64,000 nucleotides of DNA, taken from assembly GCF_004296575.1 (NCBI RefSeq), contig NZ_SAYT01000007.1, positions 248,001 through 312,000 of the forward strand. Direction: 5' to 3'. A program made the position numbers and the translations under genes. Shown here one piece after another: positions 50,633 to 59,867 of the stretch (positions within the stretch are counted from its first letter, which is position 1; every line of letters starts with the position of its first letter). This stretch comes from Dyella amyloliquefaciens (GTDB lineage Bacteria > Pseudomonadota > Gammaproteobacteria > Xanthomonadales > Rhodanobacteraceae). The notes beneath the pieces were generated by a model, which saw only the letters and a list, made by a program, of their open reading frames with translations, did no database searches and had not been told where the DNA came from.

Positions 50633-51703
50633 CTAGCCGACGTGCCTGGCCAGTGCCCATGCGACGTGCTCGCGCACGATCGGCGAGGGATCGTCGGCGC
50701 GGGATTGCAGGGCCTTCCGCACGTCCGGCGTCGTTGGCGCGTTGCCCAGTGCAACCGCGATGTTGCGCAACCAACCTTCGTAACCGGTGCGGCGGATCGC
50801 CATGCCTTCGGTGCGTTGCAGGAATTCCTGTTCGCTCCAGGCGAACAGTTCCACCAGCTTCGCGCCATCGAGCTGATGGCGTGGAGCAAAGTCGGGTTCG
50901 GTGGCGTCCTGCGCGAACTTGTTCCACGGGCAGATGAGCTGGCAGTCGTCACAGCCGAAGATGCGGTTGCCCATCGGCGCACGCAGCTCCTCGGGGATGC
51001 TGCCGCGCAACTCGATGGTGAGATAGGAAATGCAGCGGCGCGCATCGAGCTTGTACGGCGCGATGATCGCCTGCGTCGGACAGATGTCGATGCAGCGGTG
51101 GCAACTGCCGCAATGCGCGCTGGCCGGCTCGTCGATCGGTAACGGCAAATCCGTATAGAGCTCGCCAAGGAAGAAATACGAACCGGCCCGCCGGTTGATC
51201 AGCACCGTGTGCTTGCCGATCCAGCCCATGCCGGCATTGCGGGCCAAGGCCTTTTCCAGCACGGGAGCAGAATCGACGAAGGCGCGATAGCCGAAATCGC
51301 CGATCGCATCGTGGATGCGGGTGGCCAGTTTCTGCAGGCGGTTGCGCATCAGCTTGTGATAGTCGCGGCCCAGCGCGTAGCGAGCCACGTAGCCTGCCTC
51401 GGCGTCCTCCAGCACGTTCCACGCGTTGCGCGTGCCGGGTGGCACGTAATCCATGCGCACCGTGATGACGCGCACCGTGCCTGGTTCCAGTTCATCCGGA
51501 CGGCTGCGCTTGTCGCCATGGCGCGCCATGTAATCCATCTCGCCGTGATGGCCTTCATCGAGCCAGCGCTTGAGATGCAGCTCGTCCTCGCCGAGGTCGG
51601 TGCCGGCAATGCCCGCATCGGCAAAACCCAGCTCGCGCGCCCACTGCTTGATGTCGCGGGCGAGTGCGGCGTAGTCGGTCGATGTGTGCTGGGCGGCGGG
51701 CAT
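50633..51703 (-). CDS. queG: Epoxyqueuosine reductase QueG
   Basis: Cobalamin-dependent last step of queuosine synthesis at tRNA position 34. The 356-aa protein has the DUF1730 domain (about 60-140), two 4Fe-4S motifs CGSCHRCIDICP and CDDCQLICPWN (about 190-245), and a C-terminal HEAT-like tail (PIVREHVAWALARH). ATG 51703 is preceded by TACAAT at six bases, suggesting a leaderless mRNA. The divergent queG/nnrDE-tsaE-ami-mutL order matches the E. coli neighbourhood. Confidence 0.96.
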   Translation of the reverse strand: MPAAQHTSTDYAALARDIKQWARELGFADAGIAGTDLGEDELHLKRWLDEGHHGEMDYMARHGDKRSRPDELEPGTVRVITVRMDYVPPGTRNAWNVLEDAEAGYVARYALGRDYHKLMRNRLQKLATRIHDAIGDFGYRAFVDSAPVLEKALARNAGMGWIGKHTVLINRRAGSYFFLGELYTDLPLPIDEPASAHCGSCHRCIDICPTQAIIAPYKLDARRCISYLTIELRGSIPEELRAPMGNRIFGCDDCQLICPWNKFAQDATEPDFAPRHQLDGAKLVELFAWSEQEFLQRTEGMAIRRTGYEGWLRNIAVALGNAPTTPDVRKALQSRADDPSPIVREHVAWALARHVG

Positions 51704-51765
51704 GCGCCTATTGTAGGCGTTAAGCGCGTGGAGCCTTCGCACGGCATGCCTATAATTCCCGCATG
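51701..51765. promoter_or_regulatory. Divergent, apparently leaderless promoters of queG and nnrDE
   Basis: TACAAT (minus strand 51715-51710) is separated by six bases from the queG ATG, and TATAAT (51751-51756) by six bases from the nnrDE ATG (51763). Transcription would begin at or next to each A of ATG. Neither start has a Shine-Dalgarno. -35 boxes are poor. Confidence 0.5.
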
Positions 51766-53247
51766 ACTGCCAGCGTCCATCGCCATGAGCTCTACACCGT
51801 CGACCAGGTGCGTGCGCTCGATCGCCGTGCCATCGATGTCCTTGGCATACCCGGTTATGAGCTGATGCAGCGTGCGGCCGCCGCCGCATTGGTGTGTCTT
51901 CGCCAGCATTGGCCACATGCCCGGTGCATCGGCGTGTACTGCGGTCCCGGCAATAACGGTGGCGACGGCTTCCTGCTGGCGGCGCTGGCGCGTGAGGCCG
52001 GGCTGCAGGCCGAAGTGATCGCGCTCGGCGACAGCCGTGGCGACGATGCGGTACGTGCGCGGCACGAATACGAACATGGCGGCGGTATCGTGCATGCCTG
52101 GCGCGATGACCTCGCGCTGCCCGAGTCGGATGTGCAGGTGGATGCGTTGTTCGGCACGGGGCTGCAGCGTGCGCTGGCGCCCGACGTGGCCGCGCTGGTC
52201 CAGCACATCCGCGCCACCGGGAAACCCGTGCTCGCACTCGACGTGCCTTCCGGCGTCAATGCCGATACGGGGGCCGTGCCGGGCGAGGCGATCCGCGCGG
52301 ACGTCACGGTCACTTTCATCGCCGCCAAGCGCGGGCTCTACACGGGCTTCGCGCCGGGTCATGTCGGTCATGTGCAATGGGAGTCGCTCGGGCTACCGGA
52401 AGCGCTGTGGGAGGCTTCCCGGGCCGATGCGCAGTTGATGGAACCCGCCACGCTGCCGGCGCGGCCAAGGCAGGCGCACAAGGGCGATAACGGTCACGTG
52501 CTGGCGATCGGCGGCGACCACGGCACGGCTGGCGCCATCCGGTTGTGCGGTGAGGCCGCCTTGCGCGCTGGCGCCGGACTGGTGAGCGTCGCGACTCGCG
52601 GCGAGCATCTGCCGGCGCTGAATGCCGCGCGGCCCGAACTGATGGCGCATGAGGTCCACGGGCCGCAGGCGCTGGACGATTTGCTGCGGCGAGCCACGGT
52701 ACTGGCCGTGGGGCCGGGCCTGGGGCAGGGCGCTTGGGGGCATGCGCTGTGGGTGACCGCGCTGGACGCGGGGAAACCGATGGTTTTGGACGCAGACGGG
52801 CTGAACCTGCTGGCGCTTGAGCCGCGGCCTTTCGCGGGCCCCACCGTGCTGACGCCGCATCCGGGCGAGGCGGCGCGCCTGCTCGGGTGCGATACGGCCG
52901 CGATCGCGGCGGATCGATTCGCCGCGGTGCGCGAGCTGGCAAGCCGCTACGGCGCGGTGGTCGTCCTCAAGGGGGCGGGGAGCCTCGTGGCTGATCCGGA
53001 CGGTCGGGTCGCGGTGTGCCGCTGGGGCAACCCGGGCATGGCCACCGGTGGCATGGGCGACCTGCTCACCGGCATCGTGGCGGCCCTGCTGGCCCAGGGA
53101 TGTGACGCGTGGCAGGCTGCCTCCCTTGGCGTGGGCCTGCACGCACGTGCCGGCGATCTCGCCGCGCGGCAGCATGGCGAGCGTGGCCTGCTTGCCAGCG
53201 ACTTGCTGGAACCCCTCAGGCTGCTGCTCAACGGACGGGAATCATGA
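51763..53247 (+). CDS. nnrDE: Bifunctional NAD(P)HX epimerase/dehydratase NnrDE
   Basis: Repairs hydrated NADH and NADPH. The 494-aa fusion has the YjeF N-terminal epimerase (about 1-215; YCGPGNNGGDGFLLA, DALFGTGLQRAL, LDVPSGVNADTG) and the ADP-dependent dehydratase (about 225-490; GDHGTAGAIRLCGEAALRAGAGL, AVGPGLGQG, GNPGMATGGMGDLLTG with the catalytic Asp region). The start lacks a ribosome-binding site and a TATAAT box lies six bases upstream. Its stop overlaps tsaE by four bases. Confidence 0.95.
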   Translation: MTASVHRHELYTVDQVRALDRRAIDVLGIPGYELMQRAAAAALVCLRQHWPHARCIGVYCGPGNNGGDGFLLAALAREAGLQAEVIALGDSRGDDAVRARHEYEHGGGIVHAWRDDLALPESDVQVDALFGTGLQRALAPDVAALVQHIRATGKPVLALDVPSGVNADTGAVPGEAIRADVTVTFIAAKRGLYTGFAPGHVGHVQWESLGLPEALWEASRADAQLMEPATLPARPRQAHKGDNGHVLAIGGDHGTAGAIRLCGEAALRAGAGLVSVATRGEHLPALNAARPELMAHEVHGPQALDDLLRRATVLAVGPGLGQGAWGHALWVTALDAGKPMVLDADGLNLLALEPRPFAGPTVLTPHPGEAARLLGCDTAAIAADRFAAVRELASRYGAVVVLKGAGSLVADPDGRVAVCRWGNPGMATGGMGDLLTGIVAALLAQGCDAWQAASLGVGLHARAGDLAARQHGERGLLASDLLEPLRLLLNGRES

Positions 53248-53702
53248 CGGGACACGGTTGGGAGCTTCCGGACGAAGCGGCAACGGCGGCGCTGGCCCAT
53301 CGCATGGCCGGCGCGCTGGACGGAGGTCTGGTGGTCTATCTGCACGGTGACCTGGGTGCCGGCAAGACGAGCTTTGCCCGCGCGCTACTGGGTGCACTGG
53401 GCGTGGGTGAGCGGATCAAGAGCCCAACGTACAGCCTGGTCGAGTCCTATAGGGCGCAGGGTCAGCCGGCCTGGCACCTCGACCTCTATCGCATCGCCGA
53501 TCCCGGCGAGCTGGAGTGGTTGGGCCTGGACGCGCTGTCCGACCCAGCTGCGCTGGTGTTGGTGGAATGGCCGGAGCGGGGTGCTGGCGCCTTGCCGACA
53601 CCGGATCTGATCATCCACCTCGGCTATGCCGGCCTGGGCCGGAAGGCGCTGATGGAGCCCCGTACCGAACGTGGCCGCCGGGTGGTTTCCAGGCTCGCCT
53701 GA
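53244..53702 (+). CDS. tsaE: tRNA threonylcarbamoyladenosine ATPase TsaE
   Basis: ATPase of the t6A tRNA modification complex with TsaB and TsaD. The 152-aa protein has the P-loop GDLGAGKTS (about 34-42), the switch region SPTYSLVESY and HLDLYRI, and VLVEWPERG. ATG 53244 overlaps the nnrDE stop (ATGA). The t6A-modified base is also the substrate of TcdA encoded at the window start. Confidence 0.95.
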   Translation: MTGHGWELPDEAATAALAHRMAGALDGGLVVYLHGDLGAGKTSFARALLGALGVGERIKSPTYSLVESYRAQGQPAWHLDLYRIADPGELEWLGLDALSDPAALVLVEWPERGAGALPTPDLIIHLGYAGLGRKALMEPRTERGRRVVSRLA

Positions 53703-53917
53703 GCCTCGGCTGAGGCCGTCACCCAAGCTCCTGTTGCAAGCTAAGTATCTGCCATTCTTGAGATTTTAGGCTCGGGCAATGCCTTGGTGCCGAAGCCTTC
53801 AGTTTGCGTGGGTTGCGGCCGATAGCTGGAGGCAGTCTGACAAACCTCGTGCAGGTTATGGATATTCAAGGGAAAACCTCTTGCTTTCGGCGGTGCTCTG
53901 GGCTTCAATTCCGCTCC

Positions 53918-55531
53918 ATGAAGGGATATAGGACGCATCCTGCTTGGTTAGGCGCCGTGGCCTTGATGGCCCTGGCCCCGTTTTGCGTCGCGCAGGCGGC
54001 CGACGTGAAGTCGGCCCGCGTATGGGCGGGCTCCGAGTACACCCGCGTCGTGCTGGATGTCTCCGGCCCGGTCACCTACAAGATCAAGCAGGATGGCGAC
54101 CAGGTCACCATCGACCTGGACAGCAGCTCTATCAGCAGCAGCTTCAGCTCGCCGGCCGCCCAGGGTCTGTACAAGGGCCTGAGTGGTACCAAACAGGGCA
54201 GCAGCGCCCGGTTGACGGCCAAGGTCGATCCGGCCACCACGGTGAAGAGCTTCGTACTCAGCCCGCAGGCCGAATACGGCTACCGGCTGGTGGTCGATCT
54301 GTATCCGGGGCACGAGGTCGCGTCGGCCAAGTCGACGCCCAAGCCTGCAGCGCCGTCGAGCGACAGCGACGACAGCAGCGACAGCGATTCCACTCCGGCC
54401 CCGGTGGCTGAAACGCTGCCTCCGCCGCCGGCTCCCGAGCCGGTTGTCGCGTCCCGCAGCGTCGCCAAGTCCTCGCTCAAGCCCACCCAGAGCGGCATGG
54501 CCTCCACCCGTGCGGCCGCCGCGATGTTGAATGGTGAGCGCAAGGTGGTAATCGCCGTCGACGCCGGTCACGGCGGCGATGACCCGGGTGCCCACGGTCC
54601 GGGCGGCACGCTGGAAAAGAACGTCACGCTCGCCGTGGCGCGCCAGTTGGCTGACCAGATCAATCAGCAGCCGGGCATGCGCGCGGTACTCACGCGCAGT
54701 GCGGACTTCTTCATCCCGCTGGCCCAGCGCTACCAGATCGCCCGTAACAACTCGGCCGACCTGTTCATCTCGATCCACGCCGACGCCTTCATCAACGGCG
54801 ATGCCAAGGGTTCGTCGGTCTGGGTGCTGTCGCCGCGCGGCAAGACCAGCATGGCGGCCCGCTGGCTGGCGGACGGCCAGAACCGCGCCGACCTGATTGG
54901 TGGCGTGACGCTGGACGACAAGAACGACGGCCTGGCCGCGGTGCTGCTCGACCTGCAGCAGGGTTATTCGATGCAAGCCAGCGAAACGGTGGCCGGCAAC
55001 GTGCTGAAGGCCTTGGGTAATCTCGGCCCCACGCATCGTGGCTACGTCGAGCGCGCGAACTTCGTGGTGCTGCGCTCGCCGGACGTGCCTTCGATCCTGG
55101 TCGAGACCGCGTTCATCAGCAATCCGGACGAGGAGCGCAAGCTGCGCGATCCCTCGCACCAGTCGCGCCTGGCGACTGCGGTGATGAATGGCGTGCGCGG
55201 CTATTTCGAAGCCACGCCGCCGCCTGGCAGCTGGTTTGCCGCGCAGGCAGCGCGTCGCAACGGCGTGGCGACGGCGGTCGCTTCCTCTCAGGGGGACGAC
55301 GACACCTCGACCAAGGCCACCAAGGCCGTGGCGCAGGCGATGGCGTCCAAATCGGATAGCTCGCGGGCCGACGACGGCGTGCGCGACATGCACCGCGTCG
55401 AGCGCGGCGAAAGCCTGCGCAGCATCGCCCGCCAGTACGGCGTGAGCATAAATGCCTTGAAGAGCGCCAACCGGCTGGACAGCGACAGCAGCGTCCGCGT
55501 CGGCATGACGTTGGCCATTCCGTCCAGCTGA
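53918..55531 (+). CDS. amiC: N-acetylmuramoyl-L-alanine amidase (AmiC-like, AMIN-Amidase_3-LysM)
   Basis: Periplasmic peptidoglycan amidase that splits daughter cells during division. The 537-aa protein has a signal peptide (about 1-27), an AMIN septal-targeting domain (about 30-125), a Ser/Asp/Pro-rich linker, the zinc amidase domain with DAGHGGDDPG, ERANFVVLRSPDVPSILVETAFISN, and a C-terminal LysM (about 490-535; VERGESLRSIARQYGVS). ATG 53918 begins the signal peptide; an ATG 20 codons upstream is possible. The preceding 215 bases contain a GCCTC hairpin and no clear gene. Confidence 0.93.
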   Translation: MKGYRTHPAWLGAVALMALAPFCVAQAADVKSARVWAGSEYTRVVLDVSGPVTYKIKQDGDQVTIDLDSSSISSSFSSPAAQGLYKGLSGTKQGSSARLTAKVDPATTVKSFVLSPQAEYGYRLVVDLYPGHEVASAKSTPKPAAPSSDSDDSSDSDSTPAPVAETLPPPPAPEPVVASRSVAKSSLKPTQSGMASTRAAAAMLNGERKVVIAVDAGHGGDDPGAHGPGGTLEKNVTLAVARQLADQINQQPGMRAVLTRSADFFIPLAQRYQIARNNSADLFISIHADAFINGDAKGSSVWVLSPRGKTSMAARWLADGQNRADLIGGVTLDDKNDGLAAVLLDLQQGYSMQASETVAGNVLKALGNLGPTHRGYVERANFVVLRSPDVPSILVETAFISNPDEERKLRDPSHQSRLATAVMNGVRGYFEATPPPGSWFAAQAARRNGVATAVASSQGDDDTSTKATKAVAQAMASKSDSSRADDGVRDMHRVERGESLRSIARQYGVSINALKSANRLDSDSSVRVGMTLAIPSS

Positions 55532-55619
55532 TACACCAGCGTTGGGGGAGTGCAGGTGGCACCGCCTTCGGGCGGCGCTTTTGCTTTCGCCGCCGGGCGG
55601 CAGGCTCTAAGCTTCACCG

Positions 55620-57455
55620 ATGCCTGTTATCCGCCCCCTTCCTCCCGAACTCATCAACCAGATTGCCGCCGGCGAAGTCATCGAGCGCCCCTCGTCCGTC
55701 GTCAAAGAGCTGGTAGAAAACAGCCTGGATGCCGGTGCCACGCGCGTCGAAGTCGACATCGAGCAGGGCGGTGCACGACTGATCCGTGTGCGCGACGACG
55801 GGTGCGGCATCGCGCCGGACGAACTGCAACTAGCCGTGGCGTCCCACGCCACCAGCAAGATCGGCAGCTTCGACGATCTTGAGCACGTGGCCAGCATGGG
55901 TTTCCGTGGAGAGGCGTTGGCTTCGGTGTCGTCGGTGGCGCGCTTCACGCTGACCTCGCGCGCACAGGGGCAGGAGGCCGCGTTCCGCATCGAAGTGGAC
56001 GGCGGCAAGATGCAGGCGGCGCGTCCTGCACAGCATCCGCAGGGCAGCAGCGTCGAAGTGCGCGACCTGTTCTACAACGTACCGGCGCGCCGGAAATTTC
56101 TCCGCGCAGAGCGCACGGAGTTCGCGCATATCGATGATCTGCTGAAGTCGCTGGCACTCGCGCGTCGTTCGGTGGAGTTTCGCCTGAGCCATAACGGCAA
56201 ACCGGTACGTATCCTCAAGGCCGCGCGCGATGAAAGTGCCGCCTTGCAGCGCGTGGCGGAAGTGTTGGGCGAGGATTTTCCGGCGCAGAGCCTGCGCATC
56301 GACCATGCTGCCGCGGGCTTGCATCTCTCGGGCTGGGTTGGCTTGCCGACCGCATCGCGATCGCAGGCCGATTCGCAGTATTTCTACGTCAACGGACGCT
56401 TGGTCCGCGATCGCGTCGTGGCGCATGCGGTACGGCAGGCTTATGCGGACGTATTGTTCCATGGCCGTCATCCGACGTTCGTGCTTTACCTCGAACTCGA
56501 TCCGGCAGGCGTGGATGTGAATGTCCATCCGGCCAAGCACGAGGTGCGCTTCCGCGAGCAGCGGCTGGTCCACGATTTCCTGTTCCGCACGCTGCATGAG
56601 GCGTTGGCGCAGACGCGTGCAGGGCAGGGCGTCGGCACGCCAACGCAGGAGCCGATCGTCACCGCGACCCAGCCGTCCTACGGTTTCTCGTCCGTTTCGG
56701 CGCCGTCGGCACCGGCGTGGCCGAATGCCTTCAGCCAGAGCCGTCTGAGTCTTGGCGTACGCGACGAGCCTCTGGCGGGTTACGCCGCGCTGTTGGGTGA
56801 ACCCGCTACTCCTTCTGCATCCCTGGGTTTTGCCGCCAATGCGCCGATGCCCGAGGCCAGCGATGACGAAGCGCCGCCGCTCGGTTTCGCCATCGCGCAA
56901 CTCAAGAACATCTACATCCTTGCCGAGAATGCGCACGGCCTGGTGCTGGTGGACATGCACGCAGCGCACGAGCGCATCACCTACGAAAAGCTCAAGACAG
57001 GTCGCGCCTGCAGCAACCTGCGGTCACAGTTGTTGCTGGTGCCGTTGAACGTGTCGGTGAGCGCAAAGGAAGCCGCTGCCGCCGAAGAGCACGCCGACGC
57101 GCTGGCTGACTGGGGGCTGGAGTTGTCGCGCAGTGGCCCCTCCGGCGTCGTGGTGCGACGCATCCCGGCGCTGCTGGAAGGCGCCGACGTCGCGCAACTG
57201 TGTCGCGATGTATTGTCCGAGCTTGCACAGCACGGCAGCTCGCGCCGATTGCAGGAACTGGAGAACGAACTGCTCTCCACCATGGCCTGTCATGGCTCGG
57301 TGCGTGCAGGGCGGCGTCTCACGGTGCCGGAAATGAATGCCCTGCTGCGTGAAATGGAAGCAACCGAGCGCTCAGGCCAGTGCAACCACGGACGTCCCAC
57401 CTGGACGCAGCTGAGCCTGCCCGAGTTGGACCGGCTGTTCCTGCGCGGACGCTGA
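55620..57455 (+). CDS. mutL: DNA mismatch repair protein MutL
   Basis: GHKL ATPase linking MutS to downstream repair. The 611-aa protein has [33 protein letters not shown] and GFRGEAL in the N domain. The C-terminal domain carries [12 protein letters not shown] (Asp445), the DQHA-x2-E-x4-E endonuclease motif with Gln replaced by Met, plus [11 protein letters not shown] and QCNHGRPT, so latent nicking activity is likely, as in MutH-less bacteria. In E. coli miaA and hfq would follow; here a DUF1684 gene does. Confidence 0.95.
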   Translation: MPVIRPLPPELINQIAAGEVIERPSSVVKELVENSLDAGATRVEVDIEQGGARLIRVRDDGCGIAPDELQLAVASHATSKIGSFDDLEHVASMGFRGEALASVSSVARFTLTSRAQGQEAAFRIEVDGGKMQAARPAQHPQGSSVEVRDLFYNVPARRKFLRAERTEFAHIDDLLKSLALARRSVEFRLSHNGKPVRILKAARDESAALQRVAEVLGEDFPAQSLRIDHAAAGLHLSGWVGLPTASRSQADSQYFYVNGRLVRDRVVAHAVRQAYADVLFHGRHPTFVLYLELDPAGVDVNVHPAKHEVRFREQRLVHDFLFRTLHEALAQTRAGQGVGTPTQEPIVTATQPSYGFSSVSAPSAPAWPNAFSQSRLSLGVRDEPLAGYAALLGEPATPSASLGFAANAPMPEASDDEAPPLGFAIAQLKNIYILAENAHGLVLVDMHAAHERITYEKLKTGRACSNLRSQLLLVPLNVSVSAKEAAAAEEHADALADWGLELSRSGPSGVVVRRIPALLEGADVAQLCRDVLSELAQHGSSRRLQELENELLSTMACHGSVRAGRRLTVPEMNALLREMEATERSGQCNHGRPTWTQLSLPELDRLFLRGR

Positions 57456-57469
57456 GTGGGCAGGACACC

Positions 57470-57552
57470 TGTGGGAGCGCACCCTGTGCGCGACCGCGAC
57501 GGCCCCTTTTTCGCTATGAGGGGGCTTGTCGCGCACAGGATGCGCTCCCACA
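57470..57552. repeat. REP-like inverted pair between mutL and the DUF1684 gene
   Basis: Arms 57470-57494 and 57528-57552 match at 24 of 25 positions around a 33-base centre. The arm begins TGTGGGAGCGCACC, the same family as the array at 7.4-8.0 kb with GTGGGAG instead of GTAGGAG and CCTGTG instead of CCAGTG. Confidence 0.85.
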
Positions 57553-57647
57553 TGAAGGAGTGATGCGTTCTCACCGTTGGGCGGTGCTGCTTGCCACGCC
57601 GGCAAATGGACGGCCATACTCGGAACCTCGTTCCGACGGGGCCTGCC

Positions 57648-58559
57648 ATGTTGCGTACCGCCGTTCTCGCTTTTGCCTTGAGCCTTGGAGTTGCCACCGT
57701 GCAAGCTCAGACTGCTACCCCCGCCGATACCAGCGATTTTTCCCAGCAGATTGCCCAGTGGCGCGCGACGCGCCTGGCCGGTCTCACCGCACCCAATGGC
57801 TGGCTCAGCCTGATCGGATTGGACTGGTTGCAGGAGGGCGCCAATCGGGTGGGTAGCGCCGCCGACAACGACATCGTGCTCAAGGCAGGGCCTGCGCATC
57901 TTGGCGTGGTGACCCTGGCGAAGGGCGGTGCGTTGCATATCGCGCTGGACAAGGACAGCGGCGCGACAGTCGACGGCAAGGCGGTGCATGAAGCCGATCT
58001 GGTCGATGACATGCATGCCGGTGATGCAGGTCCTTCGGTGGTGGCGTTCGGCAACGCGAGCTTCCTGGTGATCGAGCGTGATGGCCGCAAGGCGCTGCGC
58101 GTGAAGGACAGCGATGCGGAAACGCGGAAGCATTTCGCCGGACTGGATTACTACCCCGCCGATCCTTCGTGGCGCATCGTGGCGGACTGGGTGCCGTTCG
58201 ATCCGCCGCATGAGCTGGAAATCGGTTCGGTGCTTGGCACCATCAACAAGGAAAAGGTGCCAGGCAAGGCGGTCTTCCATCGCGATGGCCATACCTACGA
58301 ACTCATGCCGATCCAGGAAGAGCCCGATACGCTGTTCTTCGTGCTCGCCGATCGCACCTCCGGCCGCGAAACCTATGGCGCGGCGCGGTTCCTCTATGCC
58401 GACCTGCCCAAGGACGGCAAGGTCGTGCTCGATTTCAACCGTGCCTACAACCCGCCTTGCGCGTTCACGCCGTACGCGACCTGTCCGCTGGCGCCGCCGG
58501 AAAACCGCATGGACCTGGCCGTGACGGCAGGCGAGAAGAAGTACCGCGGCGGGCATTGA
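57648..58559 (+). CDS. Exported DUF1684 protein
   Basis: A 303-aa secreted protein with a signal peptide (about 1-21, LAFALSLGVATVQA) and the DUF1684 domain: W-rich GLTAPNGWLSLIGLDWLQEG, the FNRAYNPPCAFTPYATCPLAPPEN C-terminal core and conserved YYPADPSWRIVADW. Function is unknown in the family; the CxxxxxxxC pair near the C-terminus may be a disulfide. ATG 57648 begins the signal peptide. A shared hairpin separates it from the converging crotonase. Confidence 0.82.
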   Translation: MLRTAVLAFALSLGVATVQAQTATPADTSDFSQQIAQWRATRLAGLTAPNGWLSLIGLDWLQEGANRVGSAADNDIVLKAGPAHLGVVTLAKGGALHIALDKDSGATVDGKAVHEADLVDDMHAGDAGPSVVAFGNASFLVIERDGRKALRVKDSDAETRKHFAGLDYYPADPSWRIVADWVPFDPPHELEIGSVLGTINKEKVPGKAVFHRDGHTYELMPIQEEPDTLFFVLADRTSGRETYGAARFLYADLPKDGKVVLDFNRAYNPPCAFTPYATCPLAPPENRMDLAVTAGEKKYRGGH

Positions 58560-58600
58560 TCGCCGCCGATCCGCAGCGATCGATACTTGTTGCAGCTACC

Positions 58601-58638
58601 CATGACGGCCAGGCCATTCGCCTGGCCGTCATGCTTTT
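58601..58638. terminator. Bidirectional terminator between the DUF1684 gene and the crotonase
   Basis: Perfect 14-bp arms (58601-58614 and 58620-58633) with a 5-base loop, followed by CTTTT on the plus side. Confidence 0.65.
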
Positions 58639-58639
58639 C

Positions 58640-59422
58640 TCAGCGGCCCTTGAACTCGGCCTTGCGCTTTTCCAGGAACGCGGTGGTGCCTTCGCGCATA
58701 TCCTCCGTGGAAAAGGCAAGGGCGAAGGCCTGCGTTTCAAACTCCAGGCCCTGGTCGATGCTGGTTTCGCCACCCTGCAGCACGGCGTCGAGAATGCCGG
58801 CCGCGGCGAGCGGCGCGGACGCGGCCAGCTGGTCGGCCATGGCATTGACAGTTTCGTCCAGCGCTTCGGGCGCCACTACGCGGGTCACCACACCGAGCTC
58901 ATAGGCGCGCTGCGCGCTGATCGGTGCGCCGAGCAGGCACAGTTCCAGCGCGGCGGCGCGGCCGGCCAGACGCAGCAGGCGCTGCGTGCCGCCGAAGCCG
59001 GGGATGAGGCCGAGGTTGATCTCCGGCTGGCCGAACTTCGCCTTTTCGCTGGCTACGCGCAGGTGGCAGCACATGGCCAGTTCCATGCCCCCGCCCAGGG
59101 CAAAGCCCTGGATGCGCGCGATCACCGGCTTGCCGAGGCGCTCGACCAGGCTCATCAGGCGTTGTCCGGCGCGCGAGAAGCCCTGCGCCTGGACCGGGGT
59201 GTAGCCATTCATCTCGGAAATATCGGCCCCGGCCACGAATGCCTTTTCACCTGCACCGGCCAGCACCACGGCGCGCACGGCATCGTCCTGGGCGGCCTGG
59301 GTGAAGGCGAGGGTCAGCTCATTGAGCGTTTCGCGATTGAGCGCGTTGAGCTTGTCCGGGCGGTTGACGGTGATCGTGCGCACCGCGCCGCGGTTGGTGA
59401 TTTCCAGGTTCCGGTAGGCCAT
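58640..59422 (-). CDS. Enoyl-CoA hydratase/isomerase (crotonase family) 1
   Basis: A 260-aa crotonase-fold protein with the CoA-binding oxyanion motif FVAGADISEM (about 64-73) and the catalytic pair region GGGMELAMCCHLRVAS (Glu near 114) and PEINLGLIPGFGGTQRLLR (Glu near 135). Both acidic residues present point to a hydratase, perhaps of fatty acid or PHB-related metabolism (phbB is also in the window). Its 5' end lies about 130 bases from palindromic element 2. Confidence 0.9.
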   Translation of the reverse strand: MAYRNLEITNRGAVRTITVNRPDKLNALNRETLNELTLAFTQAAQDDAVRAVVLAGAGEKAFVAGADISEMNGYTPVQAQGFSRAGQRLMSLVERLGKPVIARIQGFALGGGMELAMCCHLRVASEKAKFGQPEINLGLIPGFGGTQRLLRLAGRAAALELCLLGAPISAQRAYELGVVTRVVAPEALDETVNAMADQLAASAPLAAAGILDAVLQGGETSIDQGLEFETQAFALAFSTEDMREGTTAFLEKRKAEFKGR

Positions 59423-59550
59423 GGCCTCACTCCACAGGTAAAGCCGCTATGGTACCAGTGGGAACCTTTGGGACTCCCGGTGTTCTCAGCAGGGGCGCCC
59501 CGCTTGAGAGGCGTTCGCTGCACGATAGGCCCGGACCGCTTACGATGGAT

Positions 59551-59840
59551 AAGGCAACACTGACTAAGTATCGTCGCCGTCACCAGCCCTGTCTGTTCGG
59601 AGACCATAGGGCTGTTGGCGAAGGCCGCCTCGCTGGCTGTCGAGACGACGGACCGAAGGTATGCGGACAGACAGGGCTGGCCCCAGCATGTTGAAATGCA
59701 AGGGACGAGGTGATGCCTGGAAGGCCCACAGGCTGCGCCGCGAGGCTAGGCAAGACAGCCAGTCTTGCCGGCGCCACACGGCACAACCTGTGGGCCTTCC
59801 AGGCATCATGACGACGACGATACTTAGTCAGTGTCGCCTT
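59551..59840. mobile_element. Palindromic MITE-like element 2 (three-way-junction fold), upstream of the FKBP gene
   Basis: A 290-bp non-coding element. Terminal inverted repeats 59551-59581 and 59810-59840 match at 29 of 31 positions. Inside are inverted repeat 1 (59583-59596 with 59667-59680, 14 bp perfect) and inverted repeat 2 (59712-59732 with 59787-59807, 21 bp perfect), which encloses a perfect 8-bp hairpin with loop AGCCA (59749-59769). It shares only the core ACAGCCAGT and the flanking GCGCCAC with element 1, but the same plan. It ends 27 bases before the FKBP start and makes up most of the 445-base gap; no open frame. Confidence 0.85.
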
Positions 59841-59867
59841 CAAGTTCGCGCTGCAATGGAGATAGGC

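Noticed and set aside
48970..51168. 732-residue antisense frame across pgi and queG
   Set aside because: Shadow of two well-supported genes; no domain motif.
57470..57552. Rho-independent terminator of mutL
   Set aside because: Arms belong to the dispersed REP family and the 33-base centre lacks a terminal T-run, so it is listed as a repeat, though it may affect transcript ends.
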